A stretch of 64,000 nt of DNA, from NCBI GenBank assembly GCA_963556195.1, contig OY744528.1, positions 57,576,082 to 57,640,081 of the forward strand, given 5' to 3'. Below the pieces are notes generated by a model, which saw only the letters and a list, made by a program, of their open reading frames with translations, was not told the DNA's origin and did no database searches. Below are positions 21,750 to 33,052 of the stretch, piece by piece; the stretch's first letter is position 1, and every line of letters starts with the position of its first letter. This DNA is from Sepiola atlantica. Lineage: Eukaryota > Mollusca > Cephalopoda > Sepiida > Sepiolidae. The translations under genes and the position numbers were made by a program.

Positions 21750-24700
21750 AATAAAAATTTAAAAAATTTAAAATTAATTTGTTTAAGGAAGAAAAAAATA
21801 TTTGTTCCATTTTTTTTTTTTAGTAAATGTTTTATATAAAAGGAAATTTTATATATGCTTATTTTTTAATAGGGAATTAATTTTTGAATTATAAAAAGGG
21901 AAATAAATGAATATTAATAACTTGACTAAATAAAATTTCTATTTTTTAATAAATTTTAATTTTATAAAATTGGAGCAAGATATTAAAAATATTTAGCAAA
22001 TATATTATATAGGAAATAATATCTTATTTCTTTAAAAAGGAATAAAAATTAATATTTAAATTATTTTTTACTAAATTCCTATTTTTTTAATAAAAAATTA
22101 GGAATGCTTTAATTCTTAGAAATGGAAAACATTATTTAACTGTTAACTTTCTACTTTATATGAAACTAATTTACCATTTCACAAAACATTAAAAATAGAA
22201 ATATAAAAACTAAAAGTGTACATATAAAATCTAATAAATTTTATTGTATTTTTCATAAAACATTAAGATATTTCAAACCAGTGTGCATTAAAGATTATGT
22301 AAAGTTTATTCAATTTGCAAATTATTTATTAAATTTCTACTTTTTATAGAAAATAAAATTTTTAATTCTAAAAATGTGAAAGTGTAAATATAAAAACTAA
22401 AAGGGTATATTTTTCATATAATTAAAACTATTAATTTGAAATCAACAATGGAAAAAGTTACTCAGATAAAAAATTTAGTTAAAAAAATGTTTTTATGCAT
22501 AATAAAAATAATTAAAACATGACCAAAAACTTAAGCTATACTATTTGAGATTTTTCTCATTGAAATTTTTTAATATCAACAATAAATAGGACAAATAAAA
22601 TGGTATGGAAAATAAGGCATATAATTTGAACTCTTGAAGTCTCCATATAATATAATTCTCCCATTTTATTTTTAATCATAAATTTAAATAATTGTTTTAA
22701 AAATAAAGTCACATTAATTTTAATACCATTATAAAGTGTTTTCATTGATTGCTAAAAAACAAAAGGTGAAATATAACTTTTAGACAATGTTAAAATAATC
22801 ACTAATTAAAAATAGTAAAAAAAATGATGAAGCACATATTTTCAAATTTTACAGAAAGAAAAATAAATTAAAAACAAAATATTAAAAAAAAAATTATTAG
22901 ATTTTTCTATTTTAGTTTCAAGGAACTAGGAAATCTAATTATTTCAACTATTATTATGCACAAAATTAATGCATTTGTTCATTCACATTATCTTTGAGTA
23001 TATTGAAAAAAATAAGGTGGTCACACTTTTAATTAGATAATTTTTACGTAGGTTATGAGAGGATGTTAGATAATTTTCTGTTTTGTATCTACATTTCAGA
23101 TTTATAAAAATAAATCTAAAACAATAAAATTGAGTAATTATTTGATTTTTTTGTATAATTGTTAAAGTGTGCTTGATTTTGCTTTTACGTAATAACATTA
23201 TGACACAATGTAATTATTTGTTTTGTAACGATGTATTTACAAAATTTAATATTCTAAAATTGATTAAAAGAAATTTTCAGATCTTTTGTTCAGTCCATAT
23301 TAATACAACCAAAAATACGTTAAATTATTTAAAAAAGCAGAAAAATTGGCCATTGCTAGTTTACATGATTCAATTTGTTAAAATTTGTTTACTTTTATTA
23401 TTGGACTGGCCAGCTTTAAAGTTTACTTGGAACGCAGCTTTCAAACTCGTCGAGAATATAAGCTAAGAGGTGGAATCAACAATAGGTTTTAGATCAATGA
23501 TGATCCAAGAAACCTTCAGCAAAGCAATTATTAAATTACACAAGTGTAATAAGGCATACAGCTGTTGCTCTCATTTCTTTTGGGGAATGTTGACGACTCA
23601 CAGATCAGTAGAGGATTGAAGTACAAAATCTTAAGAATAAACAAATGTTTGCATTTGCGTAAATTTGTTTGAGCGAACAAGAAATTGATTTGTAAAGTGA
23701 AAATACTGCAGAAAATGAAAATATTTAGCAAATATATTGTATAGGAAATAGTATCTTTCTATTTTTTTGAACATGAATAAAATTAATATTTTTTTTTAAA
23801 AAAATGGGTAATGAGGTCTACCCATTCTGTTAAGTCCTCTGCTAACATCTTAAGAAATCTGGGCCTATAACCTGTAGTTTGTAGCTGTTTTGCGGATTAT
23901 CCTAACAAGATTCAAGCTTGGGTCACATGCCGTTAAATTCATATTATATTATATTTTTCTCCTAATAAATCAACCATTATTTTGATATAACACAGGGTCT
24001 TTTCTGTTAAGGGAACATTTTCACTTCGAAATTTGGGAGAAGAGAAAACTGTCCATCACATCCACTAAAGACACTATTAACGAGAACAAATCTACCACTA
24101 GATGGTCATCTTGTGAACAATAGTTTCATACACGTTCATAGGATCGATTCTTAAACTCCTTTACCTACTAACATTATAGCAATTGATTAGCTTTAAATTA
24201 AACTTACTGGAAAGCTAGAAAGATTTTTTAAATGGAAGTTAAATATATAACAGAAAAAAAAAACAATTAGAAAAACATTTTTAATCCCATCACTGCTTTA
24301 GTTCATAAAATAAACTTTGGTTCAAGAAAGAAAAAATTGATACATCTGAATATCATTCTTACAACATAATCTATTTTGGAAGAATTGCTGTAAACCTCTT
24401 TTCTGTGTAAAACAAATGTCAGAGAGTATTATAGATAGATCCTTGATGGCGATTATGGATCTTGTTTGCATCTCGGAGCCAGAGGTGACGATGTGTCTTT
24501 CTGTCTGTAAACAGGTTTGCTGGAACATGTACATACATGAAGTAGAAAACAACCACAACGTTTTAACCGTAAAATATATTTTATTAATATTATCTATAGA
24601 TGGGTCCATTTGTTCCATAGTTAAGAGTTGCTTCTGCCTATCTTCAGAGGATTCTAAAGCTCCTATCTAGCCGGACCTTACATTATTATGTGTTTCCTCA

Positions 24701-24866
24701 CTGACGTTGTTCACATGGCAACTGATTTAACTTCAAACCCTATGTTCAATTATATTCTAATACTGCTAGAAGAGTATGAAGTGATATTCCCTCCTCAGCT
24801 CTGGGTAAAATCCAACTGCGTGTTCAACTAAGTGTATATAATAAAGAAGAAACTAATTGTAGTGCT
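21750..24866. other. AT-rich stretch inside PNPO intron 1, no gene seen
   Basis: Very AT-rich sequence with many short A and T runs. A few open frames of 60-100 codons (for example at 23167-23466 and 24322-24618) have no recognisable domain and a composition expected of random AT-rich DNA. I found no exon-like block with splice sites. Confidence 0.6.
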
Positions 24867-24883
24867 CCCCCCCCCCCCCCCCC
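24867..24883. repeat. C17 homopolymer
   Basis: A run of 17 C. Similar G/C homopolymers occur at 53-66, about 16905-16917, 29090-29101, 44270-44287 and 61421-61430, unusual against the AT-rich background. Confidence 0.95.
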
Positions 24884-25704
24884 TCGATTTGAGTAAAAAT
24901 GTTTTAAAGTTTGTCATTTAATGTTAACCCCTCCCCTGGGGCCGGTAGAACTCTTATTTGAAAATTAGTATATCTTTAAATGAATATTCAACATAGTAAA
25001 AAATAAATCGTGGTTGATGCCAACAGACTTAGCTTGATATAAATGTTATGAAAAGCTAATCTAACTAGAAAAAAAAACAACAAAAAAAAGACAAAATAAT
25101 TTACCTTTTAAAAATGTGTGAAATTTGTAACATACATTCAAAACGGTTTATGGGTGAAATCATTTTAATAAAATTGTTGGTACTTGTATTTTTAAAGGTA
25201 TATATTTTCTTTTGTTCCAAAGGGTACTTAGAAATATAACTTTTCTTTCTGAATCTCATTTGTGCTTTTTATTTATTGTTATTCCACGTTAAATGTAAAT
25301 TTATGGTAAAGATATTCTTCTCGCATAACTAAAAATAAGTCTATTTTCCTTATTTTTACAAATGTAAACCCGTCAAACATTGGGGGGGAGATTATGTTTC
25401 TGCCAGTATTTGCACTAATATTCTTCTGATAACATCTAAATTGGGGAAGTTTAAAAAAGAAATAAGGAAGAAAGTTAAAAACATGCTGTTTTCAGCATAT
25501 CAAGAAAGGAAAAAAGAAAGAACATGTCTCATTATGGAAATAGAGTGAAGGATTTCTTTCCAAATTCATTTCACCTAGTCGTATAATTTGCAATTTACTT
25601 TCTCCCTTCCCCTAAACACTTGAAATTATTCCATCTGGCAAGTATTTACTCTCATGAAAGAATAGCGAGAGAAGTACATTTTCTTGTGTGATAGGAAGGA
25701 AATA

Positions 25705-25740
<36 letters not shown>

Positions 25741-27024
25741 TAATCAAGTTCAAATGTGTTAATAAAGTGAACATAAAACCAAGTTTTTCAAGAGTGCTCA
25801 ATACCAGGTAGAGCATTTATATTTTTACATAAACAATATTATAGCCTTATGTCAATCAACCAACGTTTCAATGCGTATTACCGCATCTTTAGCTTTAAAT
25901 TTTATAACTTTTGAACCACTCGGGATATTTGCATAATTCAAACAGTTTTGAACTCCATTTACTGATCTCTTTATAAGTACTGTGATTAAATAACAATAAT
26001 CTAAAATAAAATAAAAATCAACTGGGAATTCTACCCTTAGCTATCCTTTGCTTTTAGGAAACACATTTAGACTTGTTACCATTAGACAACTTCTAATGTT
26101 GTCCCTTCATTGACACAAGCAACCAGTATTCGGGTAGCACATGAGCCGCTTCCTTTATCGATCTAAAATGTTTCGATATTTTGAGCATCGTTGCTAAGAG
26201 ATATTTTCTTTCTTCTCTCCAAGCATTACCACCTGTGCGCCTTTATTTCTCATTGTTCCTACCTATGTAATTTCTACTATTTTCTTCCTTGCATTATATC
26301 CATCCTTAAATATCTGATATTTTGCTATTTGTCATGCCCACGTCTATCTCTATCTCTCTTAATATTGGATTAAGTATTGGAAAAACTGTTTTGTTTCTTT
26401 TCTGTTGGCTTGGTCATGAAACCAACATTACTTCAAAGTTTTGATTCCCAAAAGGTGTTTAGCTGTCAGTGATATGCATTACTTCAGAGTGTTTAGCTTT
26501 AGAGTGTTTAGCTTTCGCAAAATATACACACACCCAGAGACAGTACAGTTTTTCTCTATTCACTTATTTCTATACACACGCACACGCGAGTGAAATGCAT
26601 CATTTCATCATTTACTGTACCAGTTTAATTAGAGATTAGAAAAGAGTGGCACCCTCCCTGTAGACACGTGCAAGAACCCTTGAAAAAGAAAGCTTTCGGC
26701 TTGCTCTTAACTGCAGTCAACTGATTAGATTAGTTTATGTTTATATTTACCCTTTTCTCATTAAAACAAGTTTGATTAAACAAAATCAACAACTTTTGCC
26801 GATTGATCTTTTTTTTTTTCTTCAGTTTTTTTTTTTTTTTTTTTTTTTTTTTGTCTTGTAATATCAAGGGTAAAGTAATGAATGAAAATAATGAGAACTT
26901 TTAATTCTGCCAAGAATTATCTTCATTAACTTAAAATCACTGAACTGTTTTGACGTTTTTCAAAGTTGTCTATTTTCTTTAATCAAACTTGCTTGAATAT
27001 TATAGCTTTGCTAGTTGTTCAGCT
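24884..27024. other. AT-rich intronic stretch with simple repeats
   Basis: No gene is seen. It contains a TA microsatellite at about 25709-25735, a long T run at about 26810-26852 and, at about 25897-26020, a segment (CTTTTGAACCACTCGGGATA) that recurs at about 36055-36170 as CTTTTGAACCACTGATGGCA. Confidence 0.6.
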
Positions 27025-27132
27025 ACATATTACATAGATTTTACATATTACATAGATTTTACATATTACATAGATTTTACATATTACATAGATTTTACAT
27101 ATTACATAGATTTTACATATTACATAGATTTT
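27025..27132. repeat. 18-bp tandem repeat, 6 copies
   Basis: The unit ACATATTACATAGATTTT is repeated six times with no differences, which indicates recent expansion. Confidence 0.97.
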
Positions 27133-27224
27133 AAGAGTAAATAGGAAAGTAAACTTAGTTTTAACTGCAATTGTTTATTGTTTAGAAAACAAAATCTTTG
27201 AATTCTTGATTGACAAATACCGGG

Positions 27225-28165
27225 TGTTCAATAGAAATTTGATAATTTTTAAATATTCTTTCATTTCAGAACCATGTAAAATATTTATAGTGGTAAAGTG
27301 CAACAGATAGCTGTTAATGTGTACTATGTGTGTGGGTTTGAGAGCTGAAGACCATAGACGACTTGAAAGCGAGTGACCTGCTTTGTGCTAGATTAGAAAA
27401 ATTGGAAATCTTAGCTACAGCTCAGTGCTCCTTGAATACCTTGAAAGCCATGTGATCTGGAAAATTGCGACATGTGAAATCAGTGGCTAGTAGGAAGGAT
27501 CATAGCAGGCATTCTGACTGTTCGCACAACAAAATTTGTTTAGAAGCTGAGAAAAAAAACCAGGTGCAGCTAGATCTAGCAATGGTAATGTGAAATTTAA
27601 CAAGTGAGAGGCAACTTTGAAAAAAAGCACTGAAAGGTGATCTTCGATACTCTTTTTCATAGAAGAGTGGCAAGGGTCAACTACATACCACTAAGGCCCA
27701 AGAGAACTGCTTTACGAAAGCCAAGAAACTCCTCAACACGGCCAAACACCCAGTCGAGCTAGGGATGCTCTGGTTCTTCTCAGGACCAGTTGCACAATGC
27801 CCAGAACAATAGGTGGCTAGCCTACAGTCGACATGCAGTCTCACACATGAAGACCAAATTCCCTTAAACAATGATGGTCTTTGAGCATGTTTCCAGCAAT
27901 GGCCATGTCATGCCACTTCACATCTTCGAAAAGAGACTCAATTCAGAGTTGCTATCCACTGTTATCAAGTGCTGGGTTTAAGGAAGGGGGACTCGCGGGA
28001 AGGCCAGCTCCGTCTCACACCTCTGGGAAAACCCAGAAGTGGCTGAGAACTTCAACAACTTCATCAGTCCCAATATCTGCCCCCACCCCCTTCCAAACTT
28101 GCCTGATTGCAACCTCATGGACTATTATGCACATTTTGCATATACTTGCCAAATTTAATTACCTT
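27225..28165 (+). pseudogene. Mariner-type (maT-like) transposase remnant
   Basis: With frame changes the + strand reads KKALKGDLRYSFS (about 27625-27660), AKKLLNTAKHPVELGMLWFF (about 27720-27780), NAQNNRWLAYSRHAV (about 27797-27842), KTKFPTMMVFEHVSSNGHVM (about 27850-27910), then WENPEVAENFNNF and PNLPDCNLMDYY (about 28090-28130). These correspond to the catalytic half of a Tc1/mariner transposase: the block ending in WFF takes the place of the F.DE Asp region, and PD.N..DYY holds the second catalytic region. The upstream part retains only a weak helix-turn-helix-like segment. No terminal inverted repeats were found. The gene is clearly dead, and the family assignment rests on block order. 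Confidence 0.7.
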
Positions 28166-28770
28166 ATCTTGAATATCTTTTTTAACAAAATTTTATAAAT
28201 TATAACACAAAAAAGTTGACTCAATATTTTCTGAAAAATAGGAGATTTTATTTTGCAGCTTTCAAAAGTTATAGATGAATTTTGATAATGAAAAAACTAA
28301 GTCTTTGATCAATTTATAAATATCTGATTTTTCATAGCAAAATACCAAATAAAATTTTTTTGTGAGCATTGCTAATTATAGTGGCAATTGATTGTATTAT
28401 AGTGACAACACTACTATTTTTTTAATTATTATTATAGTGACAACACTGCTGAAATTGATTTTATTATTATAGTGACAATACTTTTAAAATTCATTGTATC
28501 AAATGAATTATTTTAAACTTAAACAATACTAATAATTAGCCAAATAGTTCCCACTTTATTAATTTATTCTATTGTAACCAAATGCGTTCAAACTTTAAAT
28601 TGAATGAAAAAGCTCTCAAAGTTATAATACGTTGATATATACCCACCATCAACTGTAATAATATAAAGATTCATTATAAAAAAAATTCAAACATTAACCC
28701 TGTCGTAGTTACTAATAACTCTTTTCAGGCACAAAACACAGTAGGGAAACAAATTATTTCAAGACTTTCT
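28166..28770. other. AT-rich spacer
   Basis: No gene is seen. Short imperfect repeats around ATTATAGTGACAACACT (about 28395-28480) occur three times. Confidence 0.6.
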
Positions 28771-28782
28771 CAAGATGATTGA

Positions 28783-29050
28783 TTTGAAAACAATAACATA
28801 CAAGAACAATATTTGAAAACAATAACATACAAGAACAATATTTGAAAACAATAACATACAAGAACAATATTTGAAAACAATAACATACAAGAACAATATT
28901 TGAAAACAATAACATACAAGAACAATATTTGAAAACAATAACATACAAGAACAATATTTGAAAACAATAACATACAAGAACAATATTTGAAAACAATAAC
29001 ATACAAGAACAATATTTGAAAACAATAACATACAAGAACAATATTTGAAA
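28783..29050. repeat. 29-bp minisatellite, about 9 copies
   Basis: The unit contains GAAAACAATAACATACAAG followed by AACAATATTT, and the copies are essentially identical. Because 29 is not a multiple of three and the unit has no stop in any minus frame, the array gives a 166-codon open frame with a repeating hydrophobic peptide in all three minus frames; this is not a gene. The flanks (AAGACTTTCTCAAGATG at about 28763 and ATATTTGGTG at about 29049) match 35335-35385, where only one copy of the unit is present. Confidence 0.95.
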
Positions 29051-29487
29051 ATATTTGGTGCATTTGTAACATGAAATAAAAAAAAAATTGGGGGGGGGGG
29101 GTGAGCAAAAAATAGTCATTAGAAATTTTAAAGTGTCTAGCATAGTAACTAATAGAAATAAATTCATAGCCATTAAACCCATCCTTTTGAATTTTGAGCA
29201 CACTTCGTATGTAATCACATTTGCATGCAACATCTCATCACTACAGACGCTCATTTTAAAGTCGTAAATTACTAATTGTTAAACTCCACAGTAAAGAAAT
29301 GTTATAAACACACCAAGACTAACACTGCCTGATGATTTGATGAATCAAATCAAAAGTACTCACGAAAAAAGAAAAATTAAATAAGTAACCAACAGAACAC
29401 CAATTTGACCAAAATACTAAATCGAAAAATTGAACAACTAAAAAAAAGTCTCATTGAACAAAAACACTGTTATTTAATACGTGTATG

Positions 29488-29536
<49 letters not shown>

Positions 29537-29735
29537 ATCAAAACAAGGTTACCCGTTTTGTTGTGCACCCTCCTCAAGACTGAATCCTCTCTCCCATGCC
29601 GTAAGTGCATTGAAAGTGCTGTAATCTTTTTCTCATCACCATCTAACATAAACCTTAGGCTCGGATATTATTCCTTAACCAAACATCTGGCAAAAATCAC
29701 ACTAAAACAATGCAATATACCTCACCACTGCATAA
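29051..29735. other. Spacer with poly-G and (TA)n
   Basis: It contains a G run at about 29090-29101 and a long GT/TA microsatellite at about 29485-29534. No coding signal was seen. Confidence 0.6.
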
Positions 29736-29995
29736 CTGTTTTGGCCCTGTAAAAGGGCCGGAAGGAAAACATGGACTCAGAGTTTAAAATAAAAAAAGTA
29801 TATGAAAAAGTATGATATAACAGAACGAGAGTGGTTGTACGTCAGTCTTGACTGCCAGTATAGACTGGTGTGGTTTCAAATATTTACTTCCTTCCCATCG
29901 CAGGAAGATGTGGCACAAGGCCAGAAGGTTGGGAGAGTCAAGCTAGCACCCCTAAAGAGGGAGCATTCTGATATAGAGTGGATCCAATACTGAGA
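29736..29995. repeat. SINE-like or LTR-like modular repeat
   Basis: The first part (AAAGGGCCGGAAGGAAAACA, then GTCTTGACTGCCAGTATAG at about 29848-29866) matches 40370-40490. The second part (GGAAGATGTGGCACAAGGCC at about 29903-29922, then GGGAGCATTCTGATAT) matches the tail of the U2-headed repeats at 48005-48100 and 46130-46190. No tRNA-like A and B boxes are clear. The sharing of separate modules argues for a composite short element. Confidence 0.5.
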
Positions 29996-30359
29996 AGTAT
30001 GAACTCTGATCCTGGTTAAAGTACTACTTATTTTTTAGTGCATTTCATCAATGTTACCATTTGTTTGTTTCCTTTTCTTTCTGTCCCCTTTTCCCAATTA
30101 AAGTTTTTGTCGCACATGCTGCATAGTTTTTCAAATAGTTATGGACATGCCAAAACATCCCGTGTTGCGTCTTCTTTTTCCCATGTTTTGCCATTACTCA
30201 ATAAATTTCAAATCTTCAATTTTTCTAAAGGCGTTCGTTGATCCGAATGAAACCGGTAAATCTCTCGTTTTGATGATTTCTACCTGTGTTTAATTGGTTT
30301 TCCTTTTGTGTTTTTCATACATCCTGTCTCAATGACATTTAATCTTATGATATATATAG

Positions 30360-31015
30360 TGTTGCACATATCCTATGCAATGGCTGAATCCTTAGAGAGT
30401 GACCTCCAGTCTGTAGTGGAATGGGGTCATAAATGGATTGTTACATTTAATGCTGTGAAGACAAAGCTCCTTCTCCTCAACAACTACAAGAAATCTCTTC
30501 AACCACTGATTGCCATGGCAAATAACACTACCTGAGAGTCCAACATTCAAACTCCTCGGCCTAACATTCAAAGGTAACATGAATTGGAACAAATACATTG
30601 AAGACATTGCCAAGGGTGCTGCAAAGAAGGTGGGCTCCCTCTACCGTGCTAGTCAACTTCTCACACCTGACATTATTCTATATCTCTACAAAGCCACCAT
30701 CCCCCATGAATGGAGTATTGTTGCCACGTCTGGGATGGTGCATCATCCACTAGTCTCTCCCTCTTAAATAAGGTCCAAAAAAAAGTCGCTAACTTAATAG
30801 GTTCCTCACTATCCACCAAGCTTCAACTCCTGTCCCATCGCTGCAATGTTGCATCCTTGTGCCTCTTTTACAAGTACTTTAATGAATTGTGCTCTGAACT
30901 TGCTGCTCTAGTGCCCCCTCGACCTAAATACACTAGACCAACCTGACAATTAGCTAAGTCCCATCCATTCACTGTGGAGGTCCCCAAATGCCGGATAGCC
31001 TTCTACTCCAATATA
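30360..31015 (+). mobile_element. LINE family A, C-terminal fragment
   Basis: The blocks SLESDLQSVVEWGHKWIVTF (about 30385-30445), ESPTFKLLGLTFKGNMNWNK (about 30535-30595), AAKKVGSLYRASQLL, LYLYKATI, EYCCHVWDGA (about 30710-30740), HRCNVASLCLFYKYFNELCS (about 30835-30895) and LAALVPPRPKYTRPT are collinear with the copies at 16770-18235 and 60885-61510. A single-base deletion near 30706 shifts the frame. The 3' tail is missing, replaced by unrelated AT-rich DNA at about 31015. Confidence 0.85.
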
Positions 31016-31229
31016 TGACAAAGTATAAAATAAATCCGACGGTATGAGATAAAATGGAAAAGGAAAGATCTAAAACATCTCAAAATTTCGCCCAACTGTT
31101 CCAAAGGATTTATCAAGAATGAAGTTGACAAAGTTGCAAAAAGTTAACTTCATTTTTGATAAAGCCCTCATAACAGGTGGGCAAAATGTTGAGATGGATT
31201 TTTGATTTTCCCATTTCTATTTTATGTCA

Positions 31230-31233
<4 letters not shown>

Positions 31234-31276
<43 letters not shown>
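31234..31276. repeat. (TA)n microsatellite
   Basis: An uninterrupted TA run of about 43 bases lies directly upstream of the 5' region of the next LINE. Confidence 0.95.
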
Positions 31277-31279
<3 letters not shown>

Positions 31280-31289
31280 GAAATCACGG

Positions 31290-33052
31290 GTTGCCTTTGG
31301 CAAAGCATAGTACCCAGAAGCCACCCTGCCAGGCAAAGCAAAGACTGTGTTCAAATCCATAATGCATCTGTCCAGTATCTGGCGGCTAGTGGTGGCCTGA
31401 CCTCTATGGCTGAAAGTATCTTTCGACAAGTCATTACTATTGTGAGAAAGACGCTCAAGAAAACCTGCGGCTGATACAGTTACCAGTTATCTTGCACCTG
31501 CTTGTCGTTGGAGCCTGACTGGATGCTCAGAGGGTGATATATGTGTAGTACAAGCATTTATCATAGAGATCTTTCTGTACAGATATCTCTTCTTCACAAG
31601 TCCTGTGCTGATAGATGCGGGGCGACATGTACAGACCTAACAAGTTGGAAGTATACAGTCACAAATCTGCACGCAGCCGGCTCAAAGCTTATAACATAGT
31701 TGTTAGTTTGAGGGACAGGAACTAGCTCCAGTGGGGATTATTGTGACTGAACAGCACTTTTGGGGATAGCGCTGCTCACCCAGGTAATGGGAGGAGTCTA
31801 GAAAAAGTGACCTAAAAATTGTCTGTTCTTCCTTTCAGCTGGTCAGCTACCTGTGGCTGACAATTGTTCATTACTGCAGGTGAAACAAAAGAAAAAGAAA
31901 TGAGATTTATGCTAAAAAGAAAACTAAATGGAATAGTGCTACCTGAAACGTAAGGACACTTCTTAATTCAGGGCGGAGAACAGCTATTGTTGCCAGGGAA
32001 CTGGCTAGATACAATGTGGATATTGCTGCTCTGAGACTCGTTTTAGTGCTGAAGATCAACTTACTGGAAGACTGAGTTGGTTTTGCTATCAGGACAAGGA
32101 TCACATCCACCTTCTGGAATTAATGATCAAATCATGTCACTGTGATCGTTACGCGTTGGTTATCTCAGTAGTAGTCAGGATGTTATAATGAAGTTTTATC
32201 AAGATCTAAGGAATTGTATCAAAGAATGCCAAAAGCGGATCAGATTTTGTTACATGGAGACTTTAATGCACGAGTTGGAAGGGATGCTTGAGGAAAATAC
32301 GGCCTTAGTAAGGCAAATGATAATGGTATTCTTTTTCTTCAATTGTGCAATGAATATAAACTTGCAATATGTAATACCTTTTACCAAAAAAAAGTCCATT
32401 CACAAGGTAACATGGATACATCCTAGATCACAACACAGGCATATTCTAGATTATGTTATCATGCGTAAGCATAATCTTAAGGACATGTGTACTGTAAGTT
32501 ATCCGGGGTGCAAACGTTGACACTGATCACAAACTTGTTCGTGCAAAATTTAAGATGTGTATAAGGAAAAATGCCAGAGCCAATGGAGTAAAAGTGCCTA
32601 AATGCATTGATGTCTCCAAAAACAGTTGTTCTATAGATAGAAGGAACAGACCACATAAACCAAGAAAAAGGGTTTAAGGATGCCCTGAAAAACAACTTGA
32701 AACTACTTGAGATGGATGTAGATAACTGGGAAGAACAATCGGAAGACTGACCATTAAGGAGGAAAAACATCAGAGAAAGATGTTAGATTTTGAAGAGCGA
32801 TGTGTAGATCATGCTGTTTTATGAGGAAGCTATACCAGCACAACCTCCAGAGCTAAGTTGTCATATTTTGATTTAATCTGCAAATCTAAAAGTGGTCTGA
32901 CAAAACATTCTGGGACTCATAATGTTAACGTACAGGCATCCTTACCAGAAGGAAAGTTTTTGTGTCACATATGTGAACGTCTATGTAAGACTGAAGCTGG
33001 GTTAAAGAGCCACCTACGTGCGCACGGCTGCACAGCAACTAAATGAAGAGAT
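31290..33052 (+). mobile_element. LINE family C 5' region, AP endonuclease domain and C2H2-like block
   Basis: The segment 31290-31900 is GC-richer and non-coding, as expected of a LINE 5' untranslated region. AP-endonuclease blocks follow with frame changes: RELARYNVDIAAL (about 31995-32035), KFYQDLRNCIKECQK (about 32190-32235), LHGDFNARVGRD (about 32250-32285, holding the GDFN core), TTQAYSRL and a decayed DH region near 32520. A separate frame, 32858-33046, reads LICKSKSGLTKHSGTH and FLCHICERLCKTEAGLKSH, two C2H2-like fingers typical of the far C-terminus of such elements. The RT domain between them is deleted. Confidence 0.75.

Noticed and set aside
28754..29254. A 166-codon minus-strand open frame with a repeating YCFQILFLYVIVFKYCS-type peptide
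   Set aside because: It is the translation of a 29-bp tandem repeat that is free of stops in all three minus frames. The periodic peptide is an artefact of the array.
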